The notes under the pieces are model-generated. The model ran no database searches, was not told where the DNA came from, and saw only the letters and a list, made by a program, of their open reading frames with translations. Source: Neocallimastix lanati (nom. inval.) (Eukaryota > Neocallimastigomycota > Neocallimastigomycetes > Neocallimastigales > Neocallimastigaceae). From it: a stretch of DNA of 64,000 nt. Positions 23,293 through 33,775 of this stretch are shown here, piece after piece (positions within the stretch are counted from its first letter, which is position 1; each line of letters opens with the position of its first letter). Location of the stretch: the NCBI GenBank assembly GCA_016946835.1, contig JACVTC010000012.1, forward strand, positions 1,203,501-1,267,500, read 5' to 3'. The translations under genes and the position numbers were made by a program.

Positions 23293-23670
23293 ATAACAAT
23301 TACCTTTTTCTCTCAATAAAATACGTTATAAGTCAAGATTATAACACGTGATACGTTAACAGTGGCTTGTGTGTGGCTTGATTCAAAATATTTTTTTACC
23401 AGTTTTAGATTATTGCTACCAGTTTCAGAATATTGCCACCAGCTCTATAATATTGCTACCGAAATTACAATTACACGTCTTAGAACAAGATTCGAAAAAC
23501 CATAAACCTTTAATATTTTAATTTATAACGTTACGTTTACTCGACAGCACCGCTTCAAAGGATAGAGCTAGATCGACTAGATGAAAAAACGTTATAGTTT
23601 GAAATATTTATTTGTTTGATATTTTTGTTAAAGAAATTGCAAAAATTTAAGTCAATTTAAAATAATCAAA
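23293..23670 (+). promoter_or_regulatory. leader of the intact gypsy, U5-complementary stem
   Basis: The first bases after the LTR are ATAACAATTACC, without a TGG primer-site start. At 23325-23347 the leader reads GTTATAAGTCAAG then ATTATAACAC, which can pair with 23241-23266 of the LTR (GTGTTATTATAAT and GACTTATAA) with one small bulge. Further on there is a repeated TTGCTACCAG-type motif (about 23398-23460). A stop at 23629 precedes the coding frame. Confidence 0.45.
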
Positions 23671-26600
23671 TTGGAGGGATTTAACAACCTAATAAGAAGA
23701 TTCGAAGACCTTAACCTGCAAGAAATGAATCAAGAGAATCATCAAGTTCTGCCCCGTAACAATCAAAAGATTGTTAACGAACCACCGCTATTTTCTGGAA
23801 TCAAGAAGGACTTTGATGGCTTCCTTACAAGAGCTGAAATAGCTATGGAAGCCAATCCACAAGGTTTCAATAACGACCATACAAAGGTCAGATTTATAAT
23901 TTCTTATCTTGTCGGTGATCCCTTGATATGGGCCTCAAACTTGCGAAGAAATAATGATCCCCTGCTCAATGTTTATGAAGATTTTATTCAAGAATTAAGA
24001 AATCAATTTGGAGAGCAGGACATGAGCACAGTTGTCGCAAACGGTAAATTATGCAGCATCCGACAACATAAATTTGGTCATGTTAGTGAGTATATAAATG
24101 AATTTAATAAAATCAGCAGACATTCAGATTTTAACGATTCTGCTAAGATTTATATGTTTGTAAAAGGACTTCACTACAAGATGAGGGAGCACCTTGCAGT
24201 GGTAAATCCAAATCCCAACAACTTAAGAAGACTTTTCACTGATGTCCTTAGTATCGAAAGCTTAACTAAGAGACATGAAATAAATGAATTTTTCTATCAT
24301 AATTATTACCATCGTAAGGAAATAAATAATAATAATCATGCGTCTACTAGTGACCCAATGGAAATAGATTTATACAGAATTAAGAGAGGACAAACGAATA
24401 CAAGTTACTTCCCTTCTAACCAGAAATTATATCAAGAAAACTCGAATTCAAGAGATGAAGAAAGAAGGAAAGGATTGTGCTATTATTGTAAAAAACCAGG
24501 TCATCGCTATTTTAACTGTCCAAATAAGAAGAAACCTGCCGGAGTCAAGATTATCAGTAAACAAGAAAACACCGCTACCACACCCTCAAGTAGTTTAAGA
24601 AGAATTAGAAGAATCAACAGCCAAGAAGATATTGTCAAAGTTAGAAAAATCGTGGAAGAACAAAACTCACTTTTGACAAAGAAAAGTAATATCATTGATT
24701 TCTATATTAAAACAAACGATACAGAAGAAGTAAAAGCAAGAGTTCTGATCGATTCTGGTTCTGATCTTAATTTTATCCATCCTGAATTCGCTAAAGCCTT
24801 TGGAATTAAAACAAAAGAAATCGAAGAACCTTTCCGTGTTACTGGTCTTGGATATGGTGTTTCATCAGTAAAAAAGGAAACTGAGAAATGCGTTCTTCGT
24901 TTAAGGAACCACTTGGAAACGATTCAACTCTATGTTCTCAGGATTCCTGATGTTGATATTATCTTGGGTTTACCATGGATCAATAAGCACTCCCCCTACA
25001 ACTACCATGACGCAAAGAAGATTTCTTTCGGATCCGGTTTCTGTGCAAGACATTGTAACAATGGTAAAAGAAAAAGGAAAAACAAGAACAAGAAAAGGAA
25101 CAAAGGAAAAGAACCTGCTACCAACCTAGAAGAAAACAAAGTTATTATTGAAGAATCAAGAAAAAGAAAACCTCTCTTTGACTCTGATTCCGACTCTGAC
25201 TCAGAAGAAGAAATTTCTATTCGTGGCCGCCGAACTCGTATTAGAACTTGCTCTGAATTTAATAATTATGATAGTGATAGTGATATTAATGATACTTTTA
25301 TGTTAGATAATTTTAGTGATAGCATTAGTGATAGTGATAACTTTAGCGATAGTGATGATATTATTGTTATGAATTGTGATAGTAAAATTAGTACTAATAG
25401 TTTAAGGATTTTAAAGAAAATTTGTGAATCTAGTAAATGTAAGAAATTAAATGTAATTGAAAAATGTAATGATGAAGATAATAATTTAAATAAAGATGGT
25501 GAAAAGGTCGAAGTACCTGAAATCTATTTGATGTTTAAAGAAGTGTTTAATGAAAATAATTGTAATGTGTTACCTCCGCATCGTAATTATGATTGTGAAA
25601 TTAAATTAAAAGATAATTGTAGTCTATTTTATGGTCCGTTGTACCCTTTAACTGAAACGGAGAGAGAAGAATTAAAGAAATATTTAGAAGAGAATTTAAA
25701 AAAGGGTTTTATTAGGAAATCTTCTTCTCCTGCTGGTGCACCTATTTTATTTGTTAGAAAAAAGGATGGTACTTATAGACTAGTTATTGATTATAGAAAA
25801 TTGAACGAAATGATCATCCGTAACTCTTATCCACTTCCTTTAATTAGTGAATTGTTGGATAGAGTTAAAGGTGCTAAATATTTTACTAAGTTAGATTTAA
25901 AATCTGCTTATAACTTAGTAAGAATTAAAGAAGGTGACGAGTACAAAACTGCCTTTCGTACAAGATACGGGCACTTTGAATATCTCGTTATGCCTTTTGG
26001 GCTTAAGAATGCCCCTGCTACATTCCAACATTTTATAAATGATGTTCTCAGTGATTACTTAGATGATTTTGTAATCTCTTACATTGATGACATTTTAATT
26101 TATTCTAATACTTTAGAAGAACATCATGTACATGTTAAGAAAGTTTTAAGAAAATTGTTAGAGAATCATTTAGTTGTTAAATTAGAAAAGTGTGAATTTG
26201 ATGTAACTGAAACTACCTTTCTTGGTTATGTTTTATCAAGAGATGGAATTAAAATGGATAAAGAAAAAGTTAAAGCAATTTTAGATTGGCCTGTTCCAAC
26301 AAACGTTAAAGAAATTCAATCGTTTATTGGACTTTGTAATTATTACAGAATTTTTATTAAAGACTTTGCGAAAATTGCAAATCCTCTCCACAAATTAACT
26401 AGAAAAAATGTTCCTTTTAATTGGAGTTCTGAACAACAAAAAGCGTTTGATACTTTAAAAGAATTATTTACTACTGCTCCTATTTTGAAACATCCTGATA
26501 GCAACAAACAATTCATTGTTGAAACTGATGCTAGTAATTTTGCTGTTGGTGCAATTCTTTCTCAGGAATTTGATGGGCATTTGCATCCAATTGCTTTTAT

Positions 26601-28491
26601 TTCTACTAGCTTAACTAAATCCCAAAGAAATTACCCTATCTATGACAAAGAACTTCTTGCTATTAAAGTTGCATTGGAAGGATGGAGACATTACTTAGAA
26701 GGAGCTCGCCATCAGTTTATTATTTATACTGATCATAAGAATTTAACTTTCCCTCGAAAACCTGAACTTCTTTCCCAACGCCAAATTCGTTGGTATGAAT
26801 TCTTATCTAGATTTGATTTTAAACTAATTTACAGAGCTGGTAAAAAGTCAGGTAAACCAGATATTTTATCAAGACGTAGTGATCATTTATTTGCTAGTGT
26901 TCGTCCTATTTCATGCGTTATTAATTCATGTAGTTTTAAGAATGATTCTTTAATCTCCTCTATTCATGATTCTCTAGCTAATGATGAATTCTATTGCAAA
27001 ATAACTGAATTTCTTAAAAATGATAAATCAAAAGATCCCCCTTTTAGTAAAATCGATAAATTTTCTCTTGACAAAAATGGTTATTTACTTTTTGAAAATT
27101 TAATTTATGTTCCCAATAAAATTAGAATAAGAGTTTTAGAACTCCATCATGACTCTATTTCTGCTGGTCATTTTGGAATTAATAAAACTATTGAACTTAT
27201 TTCTTGTAATTTCTGGTGGCCTAAATTACAAAAAGATGTTAAAATGTTTATTAAATCTTGTGAAATTTGTTCAAAATCCAAAATCCCAAGACATAAGCCA
27301 TATGGTTTACTTTCTCCACTTTCTACACCAAATAGAGCCTGGTCTGCTATCTCTATGGATTTTATTGTTGAACTTCCGAAATCCAAAGATATGACCACTA
27401 TAATGGTTGTTGTGGATCGCTTAACTAAAATGGCTCATTTTATACCTTTTAGATGTCTTCCTACTGCTTCTATTGCTGCTGATTCTTTCATTGCTAATAT
27501 TTTTAAACTTCATGGTTTCCCCGATTCTATTATTTCTGATCGTGGTTCTCAGTTTACCTCTGATTTTTGGAATCGTCTTTGCTCTCTTTTAAATATTAAG
27601 CATTCTTTTTCTACTGCTTATCACCCGCAGACCGATGGTCAAACGGAGAGGGTGAACTCGATATTGGAACAATATCTTCGTTGTTTCATCAATGAAAAGC
27701 AAAATAACTGGCTTGATTTATTACCTTTTGCAGAATTTTCCTATAATAATACTTTACAACAGTCAATAAATCAATCACCATTTTTTGCAAATTATGGTTT
27801 TAATCCGAAATTTAATCCTGAAATTCCTTCAAATGAGAATCCGCATAGAGCTGAGAAAAGAATATTAAATATTAATGAAAACATTAAATTTTTAAAAGAA
27901 AACTTAGAGCAAGCAAAAAAGACTTATAAGAAATATGCAGATCTGAAAAGAATGGATTCTCCAGATTTTAAAGTAGGAAATAAAGTTTATCTTTTAAAGG
28001 GTAATACAACAAAGAAAAATAGAAAATTATCTGATCAACTAATAGGACCTTTTGAAATAATAAGAAAAGTTAGTGACTTAGCGTACGAACTTAAACTTCC
28101 TAATAATATGCGTTGTCACCCTGTATTTCATGTTTCACTTCTCGAACCTTATCATGAAAATGAATTTTCAAACAGAAGAAATACTCGTAGAAGAAATATT
28201 AATCTTAATACGGATACAATTGATAGAACTCCTGAAAGAATAATTAAAATGAAAACCTTTAACAATAAGAATCGTTACTTGATTAAATGGAAAGGATGCG
28301 ATTTTAGTGAAAATACTTGGATTGATGAAGATCAAATTCTTGATAGACAATTAATACAAGAATATTACAGAAAAGAAAAGAAGAACAAATCTTCGAATGT
28401 TAACAACGAATTCTGTCAACCACCTGATGATGCAAACGAGTACTATGTTAGACATAAATATCAACCTTTTGTAATTGATCTTCCTTCTTAA
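23671..28491 (+). CDS. gypsy Gag-Pol polyprotein (up to 1606 aa)
   Basis: Single open frame. There is no ATG between the in-frame stop at 23629 and the ATG at 23725, so translation probably starts at 23725 (1588 aa) unless the TTG at 23671 is used. Domains by residue from 23671: Gag about 40-220; zinc knuckle 270-283 (CYYCKKPGHRYFNC); aspartic protease with Asp361 in IDSGSD; basic linker about 465-480; acidic Asp/Ser linker about 504-566; RT with catalytic YIDD at 804-807; RNase H (TDASNFAVGAILSQ); integrase HHCC, then D1230, D1290, E1326 (D-59-D-35-E); GPY/F segment about 1450-1490; chromodomain about 1530-1570 (YLIKWKGCDFSENTW). All key residues are present. It encodes every activity needed for copy-and-paste movement. 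Confidence 0.93.
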   Translation: MEGFNNLIRRFEDLNLQEMNQENHQVLPRNNQKIVNEPPLFSGIKKDFDGFLTRAEIAMEANPQGFNNDHTKVRFIISYLVGDPLIWASNLRRNNDPLLNVYEDFIQELRNQFGEQDMSTVVANGKLCSIRQHKFGHVSEYINEFNKISRHSDFNDSAKIYMFVKGLHYKMREHLAVVNPNPNNLRRLFTDVLSIESLTKRHEINEFFYHNYYHRKEINNNNHASTSDPMEIDLYRIKRGQTNTSYFPSNQKLYQENSNSRDEERRKGLCYYCKKPGHRYFNCPNKKKPAGVKIISKQENTATTPSSSLRRIRRINSQEDIVKVRKIVEEQNSLLTKKSNIIDFYIKTNDTEEVKARVLIDSGSDLNFIHPEFAKAFGIKTKEIEEPFRVTGLGYGVSSVKKETEKCVLRLRNHLETIQLYVLRIPDVDIILGLPWINKHSPYNYHDAKKISFGSGFCARHCNNGKRKRKNKNKKRNKGKEPATNLEENKVIIEESRKRKPLFDSDSDSDSEEEISIRGRRTRIRTCSEFNNYDSDSDINDTFMLDNFSDSISDSDNFSDSDDIIVMNCDSKISTNSLRILKKICESSKCKKLNVIEKCNDEDNNLNKDGEKVEVPEIYLMFKEVFNENNCNVLPPHRNYDCEIKLKDNCSLFYGPLYPLTETEREELKKYLEENLKKGFIRKSSSPAGAPILFVRKKDGTYRLVIDYRKLNEMIIRNSYPLPLISELLDRVKGAKYFTKLDLKSAYNLVRIKEGDEYKTAFRTRYGHFEYLVMPFGLKNAPATFQHFINDVLSDYLDDFVISYIDDILIYSNTLEEHHVHVKKVLRKLLENHLVVKLEKCEFDVTETTFLGYVLSRDGIKMDKEKVKAILDWPVPTNVKEIQSFIGLCNYYRIFIKDFAKIANPLHKLTRKNVPFNWSSEQQKAFDTLKELFTTAPILKHPDSNKQFIVETDASNFAVGAILSQEFDGHLHPIAFISTSLTKSQRNYPIYDKELLAIKVALEGWRHYLEGARHQFIIYTDHKNLTFPRKPELLSQRQIRWYEFLSRFDFKLIYRAGKKSGKPDILSRRSDHLFASVRPISCVINSCSFKNDSLISSIHDSLANDEFYCKITEFLKNDKSKDPPFSKIDKFSLDKNGYLLFENLIYVPNKIRIRVLELHHDSISAGHFGINKTIELISCNFWWPKLQKDVKMFIKSCEICSKSKIPRHKPYGLLSPLSTPNRAWSAISMDFIVELPKSKDMTTIMVVVDRLTKMAHFIPFRCLPTASIAADSFIANIFKLHGFPDSIISDRGSQFTSDFWNRLCSLLNIKHSFSTAYHPQTDGQTERVNSILEQYLRCFINEKQNNWLDLLPFAEFSYNNTLQQSINQSPFFANYGFNPKFNPEIPSNENPHRAEKRILNINENIKFLKENLEQAKKTYKKYADLKRMDSPDFKVGNKVYLLKGNTTKKNRKLSDQLIGPFEIIRKVSDLAYELKLPNNMRCHPVFHVSLLEPYHENEFSNRRNTRRRNINLNTDTIDRTPERIIKMKTFNNKNRYLIKWKGCDFSENTWIDEDQILDRQLIQEYYRKEKKNKSSNVNNEFCQPPDDANEYYVRHKYQPFVIDLPS

Positions 28492-28512
28492 AGTTAATCT
28501 CGCAGGAGCTCG

Positions 28513-28528
28513 ACTTAAGGGGCGAGAT
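28513..28528 (+). other. polypurine tract of the intact gypsy
   Basis: AAGGGGCGAGAT stands directly before the 3' LTR, where plus-strand DNA synthesis is primed in this class. Confidence 0.7.
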
Positions 28529-29301
28529 TGTAAAGATATTATTAATATCTTTATAAATTTTAATTAAATTTAATCATAAATTTAAGTAAAATTGAAATAA
28601 ATCTATTAAAAATCACGTGTATAAAATTATTGCAAATAATTTTAAACAAAACTTCGACTTCTTCCCAATCATATTAATAAATTAAAAATTTCTCTTGTGA
28701 AACTAGTAATTGAAAATCATTTCTTTTTATGTAATTTAATTTAAATAATAAGAGTTAAGGTTTTTTACAAGATAAATTAACAACATGAAACCATGCAATT
28801 AGTCATGTTGAAACTTGCGGCATTTTATGCTAAAATCATATTAAATAATTATGACAACTTTTATATTAATTTTAAATAGAAAATATAATAAGAATTTATT
28901 ATTAATATTTAAATAATAAATAAAGAATAAATGAGCTCGATTGAAATTGTTTATATTTATTTTAGTTATTAATTATAATTCTCTTTATTTAGTAATAGTT
29001 AATTATTTATTATTAGTTTAGGTTAGTATTGTTTTTAAATAAATAGTTAGATAATATAATTCAATAGGAATTATATATTCTAAATGTAATAAGATAAAAA
29101 TATAAATAGTTAACCAAATTTCATGTATTTTAATCGATGTAATTGTTATTAACGATTTATTGTTAATAACACTAATAATTAATAAAGATTATTTTAAAAT
29201 CTAAATATAATAAAACTTATTTGTTTATAAAACATTTTTGTGTTATTTAGTGTTATTATAATTTTTGACTTATAATCTATTTTTTAAATCAAAACTTTAT
29301 A
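28529..29301 (+). repeat. 3' LTR of the intact gypsy (773 bp)
   Basis: Reads the same as 22520-23292 over its full length by eye comparison, and is followed by the AGTTA target copy. Confidence 0.92.
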
Positions 29302-30198
29302 AGTTAGTTAATTTAGTTTAGTTAGTTTAAAATACTTTAAAATTAATTTCGGAATAGTTTTAAATAGTTAAAATTAGTTTAAATAGTTTATAAAAATAGT
29401 TTTGAATTGTAAATATATAAACATTAGTATTAATAATATTTATATAATAAATATCTAATAAATGAGTTTTTATTGAATTTAATTATTATTGTAAATAAGT
29501 TGAAAGTTTATTGAATTAATTATTGTTTAGTTTTAGTTAATTATTATTTAATAAAATTATTAATAAATATTTTGTTTATAAATAAATAGTAATATATGTA
29601 AATTAGATAGAAATAATATATTATAATATAATCATGAAAAAATATAAATACATGTAAAATTCATTATTTAAATCGATGTATTAGTTATTGACTATCAAAT
29701 AGTTAATAACGAGAAGAGATTTATTTTAAATTTAATAAAAGATTATTTATTAAAAAGGAATTTTTTTATTACGTGTTTTTATATATATTTTTTGTGTATT
29801 TTGTTATTTGTAATCTGTTTCATATAAACTCTTTACAATAATATTTAGTGTTTAATGCCTCTTTTTTTCCTTTTTATTTGAATCATTCCAAAAAAAAATT
29901 ATTTATTTAAACAAAACTTAAATTTTTTTTATAGAATTAAAATCAATTTAATATTTATAAAATATATAAATGAATAATTTAAATTTTTATAAATTATAAA
30001 TTTATATTAATATATTAAATATTTAATAAATAAATATATTATAGTATAAATTATAATATATTTAGTTTAATATGTAAAATGAAATATACTTTTTTTTAAT
30101 TAATTTTTTTATGGTTAAACAATAGAAAAATCTCCAAAAGTTAAAATTTTTTTTTATAGTTTTTTTTTTAATTTATTTTTCTTGTGTAACCATCAACA

Positions 30199-31150
30199 TC
30201 AATTGGAAAAAAGATTTCAAAAGATAATTATGTGGCTAAATGTAATTATTCATTAAGCATTATTACAGTCTATGATAGTGAAAATAATATAGCGTATCAT
30301 TATCCAGAAAAAATATATAATAGTTTATCTAAAAATGATGTAATTACCGAAAAAACAAAATTATGTACTAATGATTACTGCTGTCTAGAATTGTGGGATA
30401 AAAAAGCTAATTTTATTAATCCTAATGGAGAAATTAATATATTTTACAATAATGAAAAAGGAATATCTATTGATTCCTACGGACAACTTACTTTTATTAA
30501 TAATAATATTGTATTTGACTTAAAAGGTTCTGAAGGTGTATACACTGCAAAATGTAATAAAGAACTGGGTAGTATCGTTATTTACAATAAAGAAAATCAA
30601 ATATTATATAAATATCCAAATCAAATATTTGAAAATTTAACCATGGATAAATCATTAGTAGTACAATCAAAATTATGTATTGATGATTATTGTAGTCTTA
30701 AAATCAATAATGGCATCGTTTATTATATACAAAAGAACGGTAGTAAAACAATATTAGTTTCCAATGAAAATAAAGTTACGCTTTCATCTTACGGTCAAAT
30801 ATCTTTAGTTCAAAATAAAAAATTAATTGGCAAAAAAGGTTCTAGTGATAAATACATTGCAAAATGTAATAGTGATTCAGGTATTATTAATATATATGAC
30901 AGTAATAACAAAATTGCCTATTATTATCCTGATCAAAATATTAATTATTTAAGTAATAATAATGCTTTAATTGAAAATACACAGCTATGTACGGATGGTT
31001 ATTGTTGTCTTGAAATCAATAATGGCAATGTTTATTATATTCAAAAGAATGGTAGTAAAAATACAATAGGTTATAATGAAAATAAAATTACACTTTCAGC
31101 TTACGGTCAAATATCTTTAGTTAAAATAAAATATATTAATTGGTAAAAAA
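30199..31150 (+). pseudogene. remnant of a tandem-repeat, Cys-containing protein
   Basis: The frame 30190-31146 has no ATG start (it reads in from a stop at 30187). It encodes three repeats of about 105 residues: each begins with a YxAKCN motif, has a YP pair, then LC..DYC(C)LE, and ends near YGQ(I)SLV. Repeats two and three share INNG.VYYIQKNGSK. No signal peptide or enzyme motif remains, and I do not recognise the family. A frame change near 31130 gives a short IGKKG continuation. The piece exists only in the right palindrome arm; the left arm jumps directly across this point (about 12865). It looks like a truncated gene captured or duplicated with the arm. Confidence 0.6.
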
Positions 31151-31241
31151 GGTATGATATAATAAAATTAAAATTAAAATTAAAAGCGTAAAATTTTAAA
31201 ATCTTCAAAATAAATGACGTTATTATAAAAATTTTGAAATT

Positions 31242-31272
<31 letters not shown>

Positions 31273-31905
31273 CGAGGCATAAATAAAAAAAAATTATTTA
31301 ATTTAAATGATTTATAAAAAAAAAATGTATATATTTTTTCAAAGCAAACCACTTTTCCCTTTTTTTTTGTTTTTTTTTATTTTTTCATTTTTTATTTTCT
31401 TAATTTATTATAAATGCTTGTAAAATAAAATTTATTTTATAATTATGTGATATATATTCACATGATACTTATTTATACACATAGTTTTATGAATAATTAC
31501 ATAAATTTTTTATAATTACATATTTAGAGGTATAGAATTATTTTTTAAAAAGATATATATATATTATTATAAAAATAAAAAACAAAGATATATTATTTTT
31601 ACAAAAAAATTATATATATGTATTACTTTTTCACTTTAAATTTGAATTGAATATTTTTTATTTTTCTTTTTATTTTTTTTATTATCAAAATACGAACATT
31701 ATATAATAAAAGATTTAATATTTTATAAATATCATACCTACCTATTTAATTATTAAAGTAATTTATTAAAAATTATAAATTTTATTTATTTTTATTCTTT
31801 ATTTCCTTTAAATTAAAATATATTGTTATTTAATTTTCACTATTGATTATTTTATAATAATTAAGATTTTATAAAAAAATTTTTATTATTAATTGAAGTG
31901 CTCAA

Positions 31906-32949
31906 GTGATCCATTGATAGTAATATATATATGCTATATTTAACATATTTAATTGTTAACTTAATTCTTTTTTTCTTTTTTAAATTTAAATTTATTTATT
32001 GTTAAATTTTTTTTTATTCCTAGTAAAAATTTTAGGATAAAATTAAAAATTTTTTCTTTGTTTTCTGGTTATTATCGATAAAAAAAATAGTGTTATTATT
32101 ATAAATATTAATATTAAATTTATTATCTATTAGTTTATAATTTATATTTATATTTCTAATATGTTTTATATAATTATTTCTTTTTCTTTTTTCTTTTATT
32201 TTCATTTCTCTTTTTCAAAAATAAGTACATTATTAATTTATTTATTTATTTTATTTTTTTAATAGTTGAAATAAAAAGATATATATATTTATTTGTCTTT
32301 TATGTATTTATGTATTATTTATATTCTTATTAATTTTACTTTCTTTTTTTTATTTTTTTTTTTTTTAATTTTTTCTTTTCAATTAATAAATTAAGAATAT
32401 ATAATTTTACTTGAAATTTATTAAAATATTTTATTTACTTTATTTTGATTTTTTTTGTTTTATTATTTGTTTGTTTTTTCAAATTAAACTTTAATACCCA
32501 TGAATTCCTTTAAAAAAAGAATTTTTATTATTAAAATAATGAATTTTTTTTAATTGTTTTAATTAAATATTATTAGTATTAAAATGAAAACAATTTATTT
32601 TTTTTCTTATTTTTAATATATTTAATTATCATTATGTAATATGTATAAATAAAAATTAATAAATTTATATTTATTTCATATATATATATCAATTTTAAGA
32701 AGTACACTTTATCTCTATTTTTATGTATCATCTACTATAGTTCATTATATAATTTCTAATATAAAAATTTAAACTGTACATATTATCAGTCCTTTTTTTT
32801 GGTGGTATTTAAATACAATAACTCTTTTTGAATAAATAATATGAAATTAATATCATTTCGACATAAAGATATTTCCATGTTAAATTATTGTTAATTTAAA
32901 TATTTTCAATTTAATAATAATTAATATAATTTTTCAATAAAAAAAAAAA
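31906..32949. other. AT-rich region, nothing recognised
   Basis: Simple A/T sequence with T runs. No open frame with protein-like composition on either strand. Confidence 0.6.
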
Positions 32950-33265
32950 TATAATTAATTAATAATATTAATACTTTTTTATTTTTTATTGGAAAAAAAG
33001 TAGGGAGGACTTGGTACTTATCTGGATGGTCCGGATGTCTTTTGATGGTGGTTGATGTAGAGTAGTAGGTGGGTGTCCATTAGGGTATTAAAATATATAT
33101 TTATTATAATATATATATATTTTAATAACCTAATGGACAGCCCACCTACCTACTCCACATTCACAACCATCAAAAGACTTCCGGACCATCCAAACAAGTA
33201 TCTTCCCCCCTAAATTCCTATTAAATAAGTATTAATAAAAAAAAACAATAATATTAATTAATAAA
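32950..33265. mobile_element. hairpin MITE-like foldback element
   Basis: Two arms of at least 100 bases are reverse complements around an AT spacer near 33110. The inner parts are unusually GC-rich for the window: GGATGGTCCGGA (33024-33035), GTCTTTTGATGG and GGTGGGTGTCCATTAGG recur inverted at 33120-33200. Similarity fades outward into AT-rich DNA, so the ends are approximate. No coding capacity, as expected for a non-autonomous foldback element. Confidence 0.75.
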
Positions 33266-33735
33266 AATTTTTTTATAAATAATAAATTATTAATTTAAAA
33301 ACTAACATTATAAATTTAAATATTAAATAATATAAAAATATTTACTTATAAGTATTAGAATTTCAAGTCCTAACTATTTTAAATTGTTAAATATTGATGT
33401 TATATTATAATATAAAAGTAATATTAATAAACAAAATAAGATTTAAATAATAAAAATAATTTTATTAGTTTTGATAAATAAAAAAAAGGGAAAAAATTGG
33501 TCTTTATATTTGAAAATTTATTATACAATACTAAAAATGAGAAAAAATTAAAACCTATTTATAATATATTTACAATACTATTTATTTTATAAATATTATA
33601 TATAATGAAAATTTATTTATTATTTATTTTATATACAATCAAATTTTATAAAACAAGTTTCATCCTATATAAATTAAAATGTTTGTCCTTATATTATTAA
33701 AACTTTAATCTTTTTTTTCTTCTTAATAAAACTGA

Positions 33736-33774
<39 letters not shown>
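33266..33774. other. AT-rich region ending in an ATT microsatellite
   Basis: No gene seen. An ATT repeat runs from about 33738 to 33774 next to the following LTR. Confidence 0.6.

Positions 33775-33775
<1 letters not shown>

Larger units (their letters stand above)
22520..29301 (+). mobile_element. complete Ty3/gypsy chromodomain element, apparently intact
   Basis: 6782 bp with two 773-bp LTRs that look identical by eye, AGTTA target duplications (22515-22519 and 29302-29306), one uninterrupted Gag-Pol frame and a polypurine tract. This is the profile of a recent, potentially autonomous insertion. It is nested in an old solo LTR of its own family, which in turn lies in the palindrome arm. 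The fragment at 2518-3886 is a decayed relative. Confidence 0.92.
21501..29837 (+). repeat. old solo LTR in three pieces (21501-21570, 22349-22519, 29307-29837)
   Basis: It starts TGTAAAGATT at 21501 and ends ACTCTTTACA at 29837, with ATAAT on both sides (21496-21500 and 29838-29842). Removing two later insertions with their target copies leaves 70 + 171 + 531 = 772 bp, the length of the family LTR. This copy has the canonical TG...CA ends, while the two younger copies end in TA. It interrupts the right arm of the palindrome. Confidence 0.85.
11826..31905. repeat. giant ancestral palindrome, both arms invaded by retrotransposons
   Basis: The left arm (11826-12970, then 19461 to about 20893) is the imperfect reverse complement of the right arm (about 20894-21500, then 29843-31905). 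Landmarks pair in order: AGCACTTCA (11831) with TGAAGTGCT (31897); the A-run plus GCCTCG (12750) with CGAGGC after the T-run (31273); CCATCAAC with GTTGATGG (30190 and 12872); the AGTATATTT region (19497) with 30093; GCATTAAACAC (20275) with GTGTTTAATGC (29849). The foldback around 20893 is the centre. Arms are about 2.3-2.6 kb without insertions. The left arm has an extra segment of about 330 bp (about 11905-12230); the right arm has an extra segment of about 950 bp with a gene remnant. Confidence 0.85.

Noticed and set aside
31107-31352. Minus-strand frame with a long Lys run
   Set aside because: It crosses a T run in non-coding palindrome arm sequence.
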